In this document: piece by piece, positions 1 through 6,436 of the stretch
Layout of the letters: every line of letters starts with the position of its first letter
Position numbering within the stretch: position 1 is the stretch's first letter
Source of the DNA: Deltaproteobacteria bacterium GWA2_55_10
GTDB lineage: Bacteria; Desulfobacterota; GWC2-55-46
Length of the DNA: 7,226 nt
Direction: 5' to 3'
NCBI GenBank assembly: GCA_001797415.1
Contig: MGPL01000033.1
Span: forward strand, 1 to 7,226
Made by a program: the position numbers and the translations under genes
Notes under the pieces: model-generated
The model's database searches: none
Seen by the model: the letters and a program-made list of their open reading frames with translations, nothing else
Told to the model about the DNA's origin: nothing

Positions 1-17
1 AAGGGGGAAGTAAACAT
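1..17 (-). CDS. possible start of a further minus-strand gene, cut by window edge
   Basis: Just past the hemE stop, the minus strand has an AAGGA (23-27) five bases before an ATG at 17-15, which opens a frame reading MFTSP to the window edge. The gap from the hemE stop would be 26 bases, a normal operon spacing. A second ATG at 31-29 opens another frame (MQGQICLLPP) but lacks a good ribosome binding site. Heme genes such as hemH or hemN/hemG homologues often follow hemE, but six codons cannot identify a product. Confidence 0.3.
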
Positions 18-43
18 ATCTGTCCTTGCATTTCAGCAGCCTG

Positions 44-1084
44 CTAAACCGAAGCCTTTGTGCTGAACTCATGAACGCTGTCTATGACCGCGCGGACATT
101 GTCCACCGGCGTGCCGAGTATTATGCCGTGGCCCAGGTTGAATATGTGTCCGGGGCGTCCGGCTGCCATGTCTATTATCTCCTTGACTCTCTTCCTTATC
201 TCGGCGACAGGGCCGAAGAGGACTACGGGGTCGAGATTTCCCTGTATGGCCTTGTCATAGCCGATAGTCTTCCACGCGTCGTCGAGCCTGACCTTCCAGT
301 CTACGCCTATGACGTCGCCTCCGGCCTGTCTCACGAGGTCGAGATATGTGCCGGTATTTGTGCCGAAGTTAATTACAGGCACTCCCTTCTTGCTGACCCT
401 GTCAATAATCCTTTTGGTGTAGGGCATCGCGTAGTTCCTGAAGTCGTCCGGGCCGAGGCACCCTACCCAGCTGTCGAAGAGCTGCACTACCTGGGCGCCC
501 GCGTCTATCTGGGCCTCGAGGTACACGATTATGACCTCGGAGATCTTGTCCATCAGGATCTTCCAGCCCTCGGGGTCCGAGTACATGAGCTTCTTGGTGT
601 TTATGTAGTTCTTCGATCCCTCGCCCTCGATTATGTAGCTCGCAAGGGTAAATGGAGAGCCTGAGAAGCCGATGAGAGGCACCTTTCCGTTGAGCTCGGC
701 CTTGACCATCTTTATGGCCTTGAGGAGATAGGGCACGTGCTCTTCGGGGTTTATTATCCTTACGGCGTCTATGTCCTTCCTGGTGCGCACCGGGTTGGAG
801 ATGACCGGGCCTTCGTTCTTCGCGAACTCGAGGTTTATGCCCATGCCGTCGAGCGGCAGGAGGATGTCGGCGAAGATTATGGCGGCGTCCAGCTCAAAGG
901 CCTTTACGGGCTGAAGCGTAACCTCACAGGCAAGCTCAGGGGCCCTGCACATCTCAAGGAACGAGTGCTTCTCCCTTATTGCCATGTATTCTTTCATGTA
1001 GCGGCCTGCCTGGCGCATGAGCCACACCGGCGTGTGTCCGGCCTTCTCCCTGCGGCATGCCTTAAGGAACGCGTCGTTTGCCAT
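44..1084 (-). CDS. hemE: uroporphyrinogen decarboxylase
   Basis: This cytoplasmic heme-pathway enzyme (EC 4.1.1.37) removes four acetate carboxyls from uroporphyrinogen III to give coproporphyrinogen III. The 346-residue product is normal for the family. Family hallmarks visible in it are the WLMRQAGRYM signature with two substrate-binding arginines (R24, R28), the FADIL aspartate (D73), the active-site tyrosine in GSPFTLASY (Y150) and the C-terminal NLGHG histidine (H319). The frame is open upstream to an ATG at 1231. I chose the ATG at 1084 because a strong AGGAG lies six bases before it, because MANDAFLKACRRE is the usual start of HemE, and because the predicted promoter (1203-1231) puts transcription initiation downstream of the longer start. 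The gene diverges from a cytochrome operon, which suggests heme supply matched to cytochrome synthesis. The identification is secure. Confidence 0.97.
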   Translation of the reverse strand: MANDAFLKACRREKAGHTPVWLMRQAGRYMKEYMAIREKHSFLEMCRAPELACEVTLQPVKAFELDAAIIFADILLPLDGMGINLEFAKNEGPVISNPVRTRKDIDAVRIINPEEHVPYLLKAIKMVKAELNGKVPLIGFSGSPFTLASYIIEGEGSKNYINTKKLMYSDPEGWKILMDKISEVIIVYLEAQIDAGAQVVQLFDSWVGCLGPDDFRNYAMPYTKRIIDRVSKKGVPVINFGTNTGTYLDLVRQAGGDVIGVDWKVRLDDAWKTIGYDKAIQGNLDPVVLFGPVAEIRKRVKEIIDMAAGRPGHIFNLGHGIILGTPVDNVRAVIDSVHEFSTKASV

Positions 1085-1112
1085 AAACTTCTCCTCTCTC
1101 GTATGTTCAAGC

Positions 1113-1131
1113 CCCGGGAAGCCTTCCCGGG
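1113..1131. promoter_or_regulatory. perfect 9-bp-arm palindrome in the hemE leader
   Basis: The arms CCCGGGAAG (1113-1121) and CTTCCCGGG (1123-1131) are perfect inverted repeats around one central base. As RNA this could fold as eight base pairs with a three-base loop. It lies 28 bases upstream of the hemE start codon and downstream of the predicted hemE transcription start, so it would be in the mRNA leader. No T-run follows it on either strand, so it is not a standard intrinsic terminator. It could be an operator, an mRNA-stabilising hairpin or a translation-control element. Confidence 0.5.
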
Positions 1132-1202
1132 CCAAGACGTCTGAAACCAAAACTCCCTGTTTTCCGCGGGCTTTAGTCGCCGGGGCGGGAACCAAGCACA
1201 TC

Positions 1203-1231
1203 ATTATATTTATAACGGCCGGTTTTTTCAA
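1203..1231 (-). promoter_or_regulatory. sigma70-type promoter for hemE
   Basis: On the minus strand, TTGAAA (1231-1226, five of six consensus bases) is followed by a 17-base spacer and a perfect TATAAT (1208-1203). The expected transcription start is near 1196, giving a leader of about 110 bases before the hemE ATG at 1084. The surrounding DNA is unusually AT-rich for this window. Start-site mapping has not been seen; this is a motif call. Confidence 0.75.
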
Positions 1232-1255
1232 TAGTTTTAAGCAGCCGCCCCGGCT

Positions 1256-1270
1256 GGACCGAAACGGTCC
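1256..1270. promoter_or_regulatory. candidate operator: 6-3-6 inverted repeat between the divergent promoters
   Basis: GGACCG-AAA-CGGTCC is a perfect inverted repeat. It is nearly centred between the two divergent promoters: 24 bases from the hemE -35 and 26 bases from the plus-strand -35. Its centre is about 67-69 bases upstream of both predicted transcription starts, a spacing better suited to an activator than to a repressor covering the promoter. The regulator is not encoded in the window. A chance palindrome in GC-rich DNA is possible. Confidence 0.45.
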
Positions 1271-1296
1271 GGGAATAACCCCCTTCCAGGTTCCGC

Positions 1297-1325
1297 TTCA
1301 CAACCGCTGCGTATTGAGGTATAAT
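1297..1325 (+). promoter_or_regulatory. sigma70-type promoter for the cytochrome operon
   Basis: TTCACA (1297-1302, five of six consensus bases) is separated by exactly 17 bases from a perfect TATAAT (1320-1325). The predicted transcription start is near 1332, giving a leader of about 100 bases before the first gene at 1431. This also argues against translation from the ATG at 1328, which would lie at or before the transcript start. Confidence 0.72.
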
Positions 1326-1413
1326 GCATGAAATTCTGCCGCTTCATCTCATCCGGCTGCACCCCGCGACCTGCTTCTCGCTCACACCTGGAACCTCCCC
1401 GGCAAGAATCCGA

Positions 1414-1432
1414 AAGGAACCGTAGTTTCCTT
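1414..1432 (+). promoter_or_regulatory. possible ribosome-site-sequestering hairpin at the operon's first start codon
   Basis: The Shine-Dalgarno-like AAGGAA (1414-1419) is perfectly complementary to TTCCTT (1427-1432). The second arm includes the first two bases of the TTG start codon. The loop is seven bases. The ribosome site is about 12 bases from TTG, longer than usual. The stem is short and mostly A-T, so stability is marginal, but it would hide both the binding site and the start. Confidence 0.3.
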
Positions 1433-2036
1433 GAAGGGCGCTCAAGACAAGCTCCTGCAAAGGGCCTTCAATCTCCGCTTCGGGCTCAAGCTCTGCCTCA
1501 TAACCCTTTTGGGCGGCGCGGGGTTGCTGGCGCTGCTTTATCTTTCGCTCGACGCGGACGTCGGCGGGTCTTATACCCAGGCCATATACACCATATATGA
1601 CCTGAAGCTCCGGATACTCCCCCTCATCTTCGCCTCCTCCTATTCGATGCTGGTGCTTGCCGTGGTCGCGATTGCCGTGGCCGTTATCTCGGTCCTTTAC
1701 TCCCACAAGATAGCAGGGCCTATCTTCAGGCTCGAGCGCAATATGGAGCAGATAGGCTCCGGCGACCTTACGGTCTCGACCCGGTTCAGGGGCGGGGACC
1801 AGCTCTCGCTCCTTGCGGACGACCTCAATTCCATGGTGCGCTCCCTGAACCATACTGCGCGGAGCGCAACAGAGGCGCTGGAGGCCATGAGGCGGTCCGA
1901 GGACGCCTTGAAGGACCTTCTTGCAAAAGAATATCCGCGGGAAGAAGAGCTGAGGGCTGCGGTCGACGATTTGAGGCGGAGCCTGGTTGAGCTCAAGAGG
2001 ACCGTCTCCAATATCAGGACTTCAGAGGGTGCGTAA
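1431..2036 (+). CDS. HAMP-domain inner-membrane protein without output domain
   Basis: The 201-residue product has two predicted membrane helices (about 18-41 and 69-92) around a short periplasmic loop of roughly 27 residues. A HAMP domain follows (about 92-145, with HKIAGPIFRLERNMEQIGSGDL and then a D-Q-L-S-L second helix). The protein ends in a charged, probably coiled-coil tail (about 145-197). It has no kinase, cyclase, methyl-accepting or DNA-binding module, so it is a receptor-like stalk with nothing after it. The start is taken as TTG 1431, the only ATG/GTG/TTG codon between an in-frame stop at 1329 and the first helix. It is the first gene after the predicted promoter and overlaps the next gene by 8 bases, so the two products are likely made together. 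HAMP domains relay conformational change; a role as partner or sensor for the adjacent cytochrome is inference. Confidence 0.82.
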   Translation: MKGAQDKLLQRAFNLRFGLKLCLITLLGGAGLLALLYLSLDADVGGSYTQAIYTIYDLKLRILPLIFASSYSMLVLAVVAIAVAVISVLYSHKIAGPIFRLERNMEQIGSGDLTVSTRFRGGDQLSLLADDLNSMVRSLNHTARSATEALEAMRRSEDALKDLLAKEYPREEELRAAVDDLRRSLVELKRTVSNIRTSEGA

Positions 2037-2832
2037 GTACGCCTTCATATTGATAATTTCGGCTGTCCTGGCTGTGTCGGCAGTCCTGTGGTCGTCCCAG
2101 TGGACAAGCTACCACAACTTCGAAGGCAAGTGCCTGGACTGCCACATCAAGGAACCTGCCCCGGGACAGACCCCGCATGCCTTCACCAAGAATATCACGA
2201 TGATGTGCATCGGCTGCCATGCCGACGAGCTGGAGCTCTCCCACCCCGTGGACGTAAAACCTATAGGACCGACGCCGGCCAGCCTGCCGCTGGACTGGAA
2301 AGGCGATGTTACCTGCGTGACCTGCCATCCGGTTCACAATGATGGGCATGGGCCGTTCCGCCTGAGGACTGCCGCGACCGGACAGGGTTTTTGCGTGATG
2401 TGCCATAACGAGCTTGAAGACGAGCTGCACAAATTCTCGCTCGGCGCGGCGCACGCGGCCGGGTCGTCCTCGATGAAGTACGTACCCATGGAGCTTGGCA
2501 TCGTGCTCGACGACCTGTCGCTCAGGTGCCTTGCCTGCCATGACGCCATCACGGGCGGGGATGCGGTAGTAGAGAACGTATTCCTGAGCGGCCCGTTCTT
2601 CCACAATACGGACGAGCTGGGTTTGAGCCATCCGATAGGGATCTCTTATATCGAGGCCAGGCGCAAGTACCATGGGGCTTACAGGCCCGTAGACAAGCTG
2701 CCTCCTGCGATAAAACTCTTCGGTGGCAACGTCGGGTGCGGCACCTGCCATAACCCGTATTCAACGGGGCACAGCCGCCTTGTCATGAGCAACGAAGGAA
2801 GCGCCCTTTGCCTGGGATGCCATGTAAAGTAG
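2029..2832 (+). CDS. membrane-anchored seven-heme c-type cytochrome
   Basis: The 267-residue protein has a basic start (VRKY), a hydrophobic segment (about 4-21) and then a periplasmic domain with seven CXXCH heme-attachment motifs at about 35, 60, 96, 122, 167, 237 and 261. Eleven further histidines are available as distal ligands, so bis-His hemes are plausible. The hydrophobic segment may be a retained anchor or a cleaved signal peptide; no clear cleavage site follows it. I prefer GTG 2029 over the in-frame TTG at 1987 because AGGA at 2016-2019 is well spaced, the overlap with the upstream gene is only 8 bases (GTGCGTAA), and the start falls directly before the hydrophobic stretch. It is probably translationally coupled to the HAMP gene. 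The role is likely electron transfer between the inner membrane and periplasm. I do not recognise a named family. Confidence 0.9.
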   Translation: MRKYAFILIISAVLAVSAVLWSSQWTSYHNFEGKCLDCHIKEPAPGQTPHAFTKNITMMCIGCHADELELSHPVDVKPIGPTPASLPLDWKGDVTCVTCHPVHNDGHGPFRLRTAATGQGFCVMCHNELEDELHKFSLGAAHAAGSSSMKYVPMELGIVLDDLSLRCLACHDAITGGDAVVENVFLSGPFFHNTDELGLSHPIGISYIEARRKYHGAYRPVDKLPPAIKLFGGNVGCGTCHNPYSTGHSRLVMSNEGSALCLGCHVK

Positions 2833-2847
2833 CGGGATTACGATGAA

Positions 2848-2890
2848 TTAACATGGGTTTAATCGGCTTTTAACGCCAATATACTATGAT
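2848..2890 (+). promoter_or_regulatory. weak internal promoter candidate
   Basis: The 93-base gap between the seven-heme cytochrome and the next gene is AT-rich compared with its surroundings. It contains -10-like TATACT (2880-2885) and TATGAT (2885-2890). No good -35 is properly spaced: TTAACA (2848-2853) is 26 bases from TATACT, and TTTAAT (2858-2863) is correctly placed but poor. It may support secondary transcription of the downstream genes. Confidence 0.25.
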
Positions 2891-2925
2891 GCTGTCCGGG
2901 TCAAACGGCCCCGGTCTGGAGAAAT

Positions 2926-3513
2926 ATGGATAAAAGGGCGCTGTCCAAATACAGGAGAAGGAACTACTTCATAAACAGGCGGCTTCAGTCCGGATTCGTT
3001 GCCGCTTTCTCGTCGGCCGTGCTCCTCGGATTCATCGCGAACCTGTTCATCGCCTATTTTTTGATTGACAGGGAACTCTCTCAGGAGTTATATAAAATTC
3101 ATATAAAGATACGGACCACCTCAGAAATCGCGGTCCCTATCCTTTTGAAACTGAGCGCAGTTACCGTTTCGACCATTCTCGTTCTTTCGGCAGCCATCGG
3201 GTACTTGCTCACGAGACGTATCGAGCTGCCGCTCCTTGAGCTAAGGGAGGCCGTTGCCGGTATATCCAGGGGGGACCTCACCAGGCGACTTTCGAAAAAA
3301 ATACCCGGCGAGCTGCCGGCTGTTTTCAACGCGATGTCCCGCTCCCTCGACGCTCTATTCAGCTCCATTAAAAAATCCGGGCAGGTCCTTGAGAGGGAGA
3401 CAAGGAGGCTTGAGCGCCCCGGCATCTCTAAGCAGGAGGCTCTCGATGCCCTCGGTTCTTTGACAGAGGCGCGCAGTATCATTTCCCATGAAATCTCAAA
3501 GCTAAAGGTCTGA
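2926..3513 (+). CDS. second HAMP-domain inner-membrane protein without output domain
   Basis: The 195-residue product has the same plan as the gene at 1431. A basic cytoplasmic N-terminus precedes a first membrane helix (about 23-47), a short extracytoplasmic loop and a second helix (about 70-95). A HAMP-like segment follows (about 96-147, with ELPLLELREAVAGISRGDL) and then a charged helical tail to the end. No catalytic or signalling output follows. The HAMP second half is degenerate compared with the first copy (PGELPAVFNAMSRSL). The start is ATG 2926 with GGAG four bases upstream. The next gene begins 10 bases after its stop, so it belongs to the same operon. It could form a homodimer or a heterodimer with the first HAMP protein. 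Function is unknown. Confidence 0.82.
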   Translation: MDKRALSKYRRRNYFINRRLQSGFVAAFSSAVLLGFIANLFIAYFLIDRELSQELYKIHIKIRTTSEIAVPILLKLSAVTVSTILVLSAAIGYLLTRRIELPLLELREAVAGISRGDLTRRLSKKIPGELPAVFNAMSRSLDALFSSIKKSGQVLERETRRLERPGISKQEALDALGSLTEARSIISHEISKLKV

Positions 3514-3523
3514 GAGGAGTTCT

Positions 3524-4660
3524 ATGCAGCAATCGAAGTCCACAGCACTAAGCAAGACAATTTCAGCCTTCGCACTTTCTCTGGCCGTCCTCATGCCGCT
3601 TTCCGCCGCGGCCGCGGACTGGCCCATGTTCCTCAAAGACCAGGTGCATAGCCCCTATGCCGAAAAGGCCCCTCATCCCCCGCTCGCCCTCAAATGGAAG
3701 TTCGCCACGGAAGGGCCCGTCTACTCCTCGCCCGTGGTATCCGGCGGCAAGGTCTTCGCGGGGTCCTATGACGGACATCTTTATGCCATTGACGCAAAGA
3801 CAGGCAGCCTCCTCTGGAAGTTCAAGACCGGCGGCGAGATATATTCCACCCCTGCGGTAGACGGGGGCGTGGTCTACTTCGGCTCAAGGGACAAGTTCGT
3901 CTACGCAGTGGACGCGAACACCGGCAAGCAGGTCTGGATGTTCGAGACCAACGGCGCTGTCATGACATCCCCGGTCGTGGCCGAGGGGAACGTCTACATC
4001 GGCTCGATGGACCTGTACCTCTACGCGATAAACGCGAAAGACGGCAAGAGAGCATGGCGCATGCAGCTGCCCGACTATGAGAAGTACAGCGGCATCTATT
4101 CATCTCCCATATATTCCGAAGGCAACATATACTATGCCGGCAAGAACGGCATAATGTACTCTGCCTCCGCCAAGTCAGGCGGAAGGAACTGGTCTTACAG
4201 GACCAATTCGGCCATCTACGCATCCCCCGCCCTCAGGGACGGGACACTTTATTTTTCCGCGTACAACAGGACCTTCTTCGCGCTCAATGCCGATAAGGGT
4301 TCGATCGTATGGAGAAAGAACCTGGATAACAAGCTCGTCTACGCTTCCCCTGTCGTCACAAGCGACAAGATATACGTAGCATTGAAGAGCGGGGAAGTGA
4401 AGGTATACAACAGGGCTGACGGCAGCGACGCGGCCACCTACAAGTTCCCTGACGAGGTCAACTCCACCCCGGCCCTCGCCGCAAACGGCTTCCTCTATGT
4501 GGGCTGCGATGACGGCGGGTTCTACGCCGTTGACACGAAGACCGGCGTCGTGGCATGGAAGTACATGACCGAAGGCAGCGTGCAGTCGTCCCCCGCCCTC
4601 ACGGAAGACGCCGTGTTCATTGGCTCGCGTGACGGCAATGTCTACGCTTTCGGCGAATAA
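3524..4660 (+). CDS. secreted PQQ-like eight-repeat beta-propeller protein
   Basis: The 378-residue product begins with a Sec signal peptide (basic N-terminus, hydrophobic core about 12-28, probable cleavage in AAAAD near 30-31), so it is exported. The rest is a run of repeats about 40 residues apart. Each carries an S-P or T-P turn (about 69, 109, 149, 193, 233, 274, 314, 356), then a GxxxG-Y-A-(I/V)-D strand and a closing W-K-F type strand. The early LKWKF segment (56-60) can complete the last repeat, giving a closed eight-bladed ring. The sixth repeat has lost its tryptophan (AATYKF). This is the BamB/PQQ-enzyme-repeat fold, but I see no dehydrogenase catalytic site and no CXXCH. Binding of PQQ is therefore not implied; a scaffold or protein-docking role is more likely. 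AGGAG lies four bases before the ATG. Confidence 0.9.
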   Translation: MQQSKSTALSKTISAFALSLAVLMPLSAAAADWPMFLKDQVHSPYAEKAPHPPLALKWKFATEGPVYSSPVVSGGKVFAGSYDGHLYAIDAKTGSLLWKFKTGGEIYSTPAVDGGVVYFGSRDKFVYAVDANTGKQVWMFETNGAVMTSPVVAEGNVYIGSMDLYLYAINAKDGKRAWRMQLPDYEKYSGIYSSPIYSEGNIYYAGKNGIMYSASAKSGGRNWSYRTNSAIYASPALRDGTLYFSAYNRTFFALNADKGSIVWRKNLDNKLVYASPVVTSDKIYVALKSGEVKVYNRADGSDAATYKFPDEVNSTPALAANGFLYVGCDDGGFYAVDTKTGVVAWKYMTEGSVQSSPALTEDAVFIGSRDGNVYAFGE

Positions 4661-4707
4661 CAATTAAAAAAAACGGCCCTGGCCGGCAACTAAAGAAGGT
4701 AGCTCCC

Positions 4708-5301
4708 ATGTCAAGGAAATCGGCATTCTTAAAGATAACATTCCTCTCCGGCGCGCTTTTGTTTTCCGCCAACGCCTGGTCTGCGGACGCAGAGCTCCCC
4801 AAGGACCCTCCAAAGCCGCCCTATGAGAGGAGCGAGGCCCTGGTCTCCGCCATAAATCCCCACAACCAGATAGGCGAGACCGGAGAGGTGCTCTGGGGCA
4901 CTTGCGTGACATGCCACAAGGAAGTGCCTGACCCGCAGAAGCAAAAGACGATAAAGGACGTAACGCTCTATTACGAAGACCCGGTCCAGCTCTGCAGGGG
5001 CTGCCATACCGTACCGAAGCACCCCGGCAGCGAGGGCGTGAGCGTCATGATGAGCGGATTCAAGGCGCCTGACCACCTTATCGTGCCTCCCAAGTTCGTC
5101 GTCGACAACATCAGGCTCACCTCGAAGGAAATACCGCTGATGATGCCCTTTGACCCCAGGAACGGCAAAATAATATGCCCTACCTGCCACAACCCGCATG
5201 AACGGGGTCTCCTGCCTGGCAGGGCCGACTGGGGCGCGGACTACAGGTCCCGTCTAAGGTCAGCTGGACTGGACGTCTGCCAGTATTGTCACAGGAAATA
5301 G
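4708..5301 (+). CDS. secreted four-heme c-type cytochrome
   Basis: The 197-residue product has a clear Sec signal peptide (MSRK, hydrophobic core about 7-21, probable cleavage after NAWSA near 26). A proline-rich stretch follows, then four CXXCH motifs at about 66, 96, 157 and 191. Outside these motifs it has exactly four histidines (H52, H105, H123, H164), matching the number needed for four bis-His hemes. The long gap between hemes 2 and 3 (about 100-157) has a hydrophobic, proline-containing stretch. The ATG at 4708 is preceded by AAGG with an eight-base spacer. It is probably a periplasmic electron carrier. The next gene follows after 10 bases. I do not recognise a named family. Confidence 0.9.
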   Translation: MSRKSAFLKITFLSGALLFSANAWSADAELPKDPPKPPYERSEALVSAINPHNQIGETGEVLWGTCVTCHKEVPDPQKQKTIKDVTLYYEDPVQLCRGCHTVPKHPGSEGVSVMMSGFKAPDHLIVPPKFVVDNIRLTSKEIPLMMPFDPRNGKIICPTCHNPHERGLLPGRADWGADYRSRLRSAGLDVCQYCHRK

Positions 5302-5311
5302 GGCTCTCCTC

Positions 5312-6391
5312 ATGCAGGATGTCCAGTTCAAAAAAAAAGGCCCGTCAAACGGCGCCATTTACGGCTTGCGCAGGCTCGGCGCTGCCCTTGCGCTCGCCGC
5401 TGTCACTTTAGCGCCCGGCTGCGCCTCCACCCCGGAAAAGGAGGCGGTCCTTACCCCTCAGACCCCTCTTATATGGCCCTCCCCGCCTGAACCGGCAAGG
5501 GTCTACTACCTCAAGACTATAAGCAAACCCGACGATATCGGCGCGAGCAAGGGATTCTTTCAGAGGGTAGCCGACCTCATACTCGGGCCCAAGGCCGATA
5601 GGCTCGTGAAGCCATACGGCATAAGCGTCGACTCAAAGGGCCGGATCATCGTCGCTGATACTGCCTTCAAGCGGGTGCATATCTTCGACGAGACCAAAAA
5701 ATCATATATCGCAATCGAGAACCTGGGCAGAAAAGAGGCATTTGAGTCTCCTATAGCCGCGGCGGTCGATGCCCAGGACAATATATACGTTACGGATTCG
5801 GTCAGCCAGAAGGTCTTTGTCTTCAACCCCAAGGGCAAGCTCCTCTTCTCCTTCCCCGCGGGGGAGAGGCCGACCGGCATAGCCATAAACAGTAAAGAAG
5901 GCAGAGTCTATGTGACCGACACGGCCTCTCACAGCATCATGATCTACGGCCTCGACGGCAAGGAGAAAGGCTCTTTCGGCGGAAGGGGCAAGAACCCCGG
6001 GCAGTTCAACTATCCTGTCGACCTCACGATAAGCGCCAGCGGCGATCTCTATGTCGTCGACTCGCTCAACTTCAGGATCCAGGTATTCGATTCGAAGGGC
6101 AAGCACCTGACCTCGTTCGGCCGCCAGGGCGACGGCACCGGGGACTTCGGCAGGCCAAAGGGCATTGCCCTGGACAGGGATGGGAACATATACGTCGCGG
6201 ACGCGCTCTTTGACACCATACAGGTATTTGACAGGAACGGGCATTTCCTCCTTAACTTCGGAAGCCTTGGCCGTTCGGCAGGCACATTCTGGCTTCCGAG
6301 CGGTCTTTTCATAGACCGGGGGAACAGGATATACGTTTCAGACTCATACAACAGCAGGATCCAGGTATTCGAGTACATGGGACAGGGCTAA
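5312..6391 (+). CDS. NHL-repeat six-bladed beta-propeller, probable lipoprotein
   Basis: The 359-residue product starts with a basic region, a hydrophobic stretch (about 22-34) and LAPGC, whose C37 is a probable lipidation site. Proline at -2 is unusual for a lipobox. A proline-rich linker with WPSPPEPARVYYL follows, a pattern I associate with six-bladed propellers near cytochrome genes. Six NHL-type repeats then run at about 99-136, 145-184, 186-232, 233-279, 280-326 and 327-355. Each has a P-x-G/D strand, G-x-(I/L)-Y-V-x-D and a I-x-V-F strand. There are no heme motifs. It is predicted to be membrane-tethered and exported, as a scaffold or binding protein. The ATG at 5312 has no good ribosome site (the nearest AGGA is 15 bases away), so translation may depend on coupling to the upstream gene, which ends 10 bases before. 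Confidence 0.88.
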   Translation: MQDVQFKKKGPSNGAIYGLRRLGAALALAAVTLAPGCASTPEKEAVLTPQTPLIWPSPPEPARVYYLKTISKPDDIGASKGFFQRVADLILGPKADRLVKPYGISVDSKGRIIVADTAFKRVHIFDETKKSYIAIENLGRKEAFESPIAAAVDAQDNIYVTDSVSQKVFVFNPKGKLLFSFPAGERPTGIAINSKEGRVYVTDTASHSIMIYGLDGKEKGSFGGRGKNPGQFNYPVDLTISASGDLYVVDSLNFRIQVFDSKGKHLTSFGRQGDGTGDFGRPKGIALDRDGNIYVADALFDTIQVFDRNGHFLLNFGSLGRSAGTFWLPSGLFIDRGNRIYVSDSYNSRIQVFEYMGQG

Positions 6392-6406
6392 AGAAAACCC
6401 TTTCTT
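6391..6406. other. small perfect hairpin between genes
   Basis: AAGAAA and TTTCTT flank an ACCC loop right at the stop codon of the NHL gene. The stem has six base pairs, mostly A-T, and no T-run follows. It is too weak for a terminator and may be an RNA processing site or chance. Confidence 0.15.
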
Positions 6407-6436
6407 GTGCGATAAATGAATCTGAAGGGCGTATAG

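Noticed and set aside
26..664. Long plus-strand open frame opposite hemE
   Set aside because: It is antisense to the well-supported hemE and resembles no protein family I know. It is a GC-rich shadow frame, as is 737-1144.
1203..1222. AT-rich hemE -10 region as a Fur box
   Set aside because: TATAAATATAATGAT only loosely resembles Fur hexamer repeats, and the match is explained by the promoter -10. I cannot support iron regulation from it.
1085..1231. 49-residue N-terminal extension of HemE from ATG 1231
   Set aside because: It crosses the predicted hemE promoter and transcription start, lacks a good ribosome site and adds residues unlike HemE. The ATG at 1084 has a strong AGGAG.
1328..1600. 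Possible 90-residue gene starting at ATG 1328
   Set aside because: Its ATG sits at or before the predicted transcription start, it has no ribosome site, and its second half overlaps the HAMP gene in another frame. The translation is low-complexity and rich in Arg, Pro and Ser.
2898..2912. Second copy of the candidate operator upstream of the second HAMP gene
   Set aside because: GGGTC-AAACGG-CCCC shares the AAACGG core but is not a clean inverted repeat. AAACGG also occurs at 4671 and 5347, so the match looks like chance.
3960..4223. Minus-strand open frame inside the PQQ-like propeller gene
   Set aside because: It is antisense to a clear repeat protein and rich in Arg, Ser and Cys, as expected of a shadow of GC-rich coding sequence. 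The same applies to 4175-4663 and 5702-6244.
4661..4690. Terminator-like element on the minus strand: CGGC-CAGG-GCCG followed by T8
   Set aside because: The stem is only four base pairs and no minus-strand gene reads into it. On the plus strand the A-run comes before the hairpin, so it would not terminate the operon.
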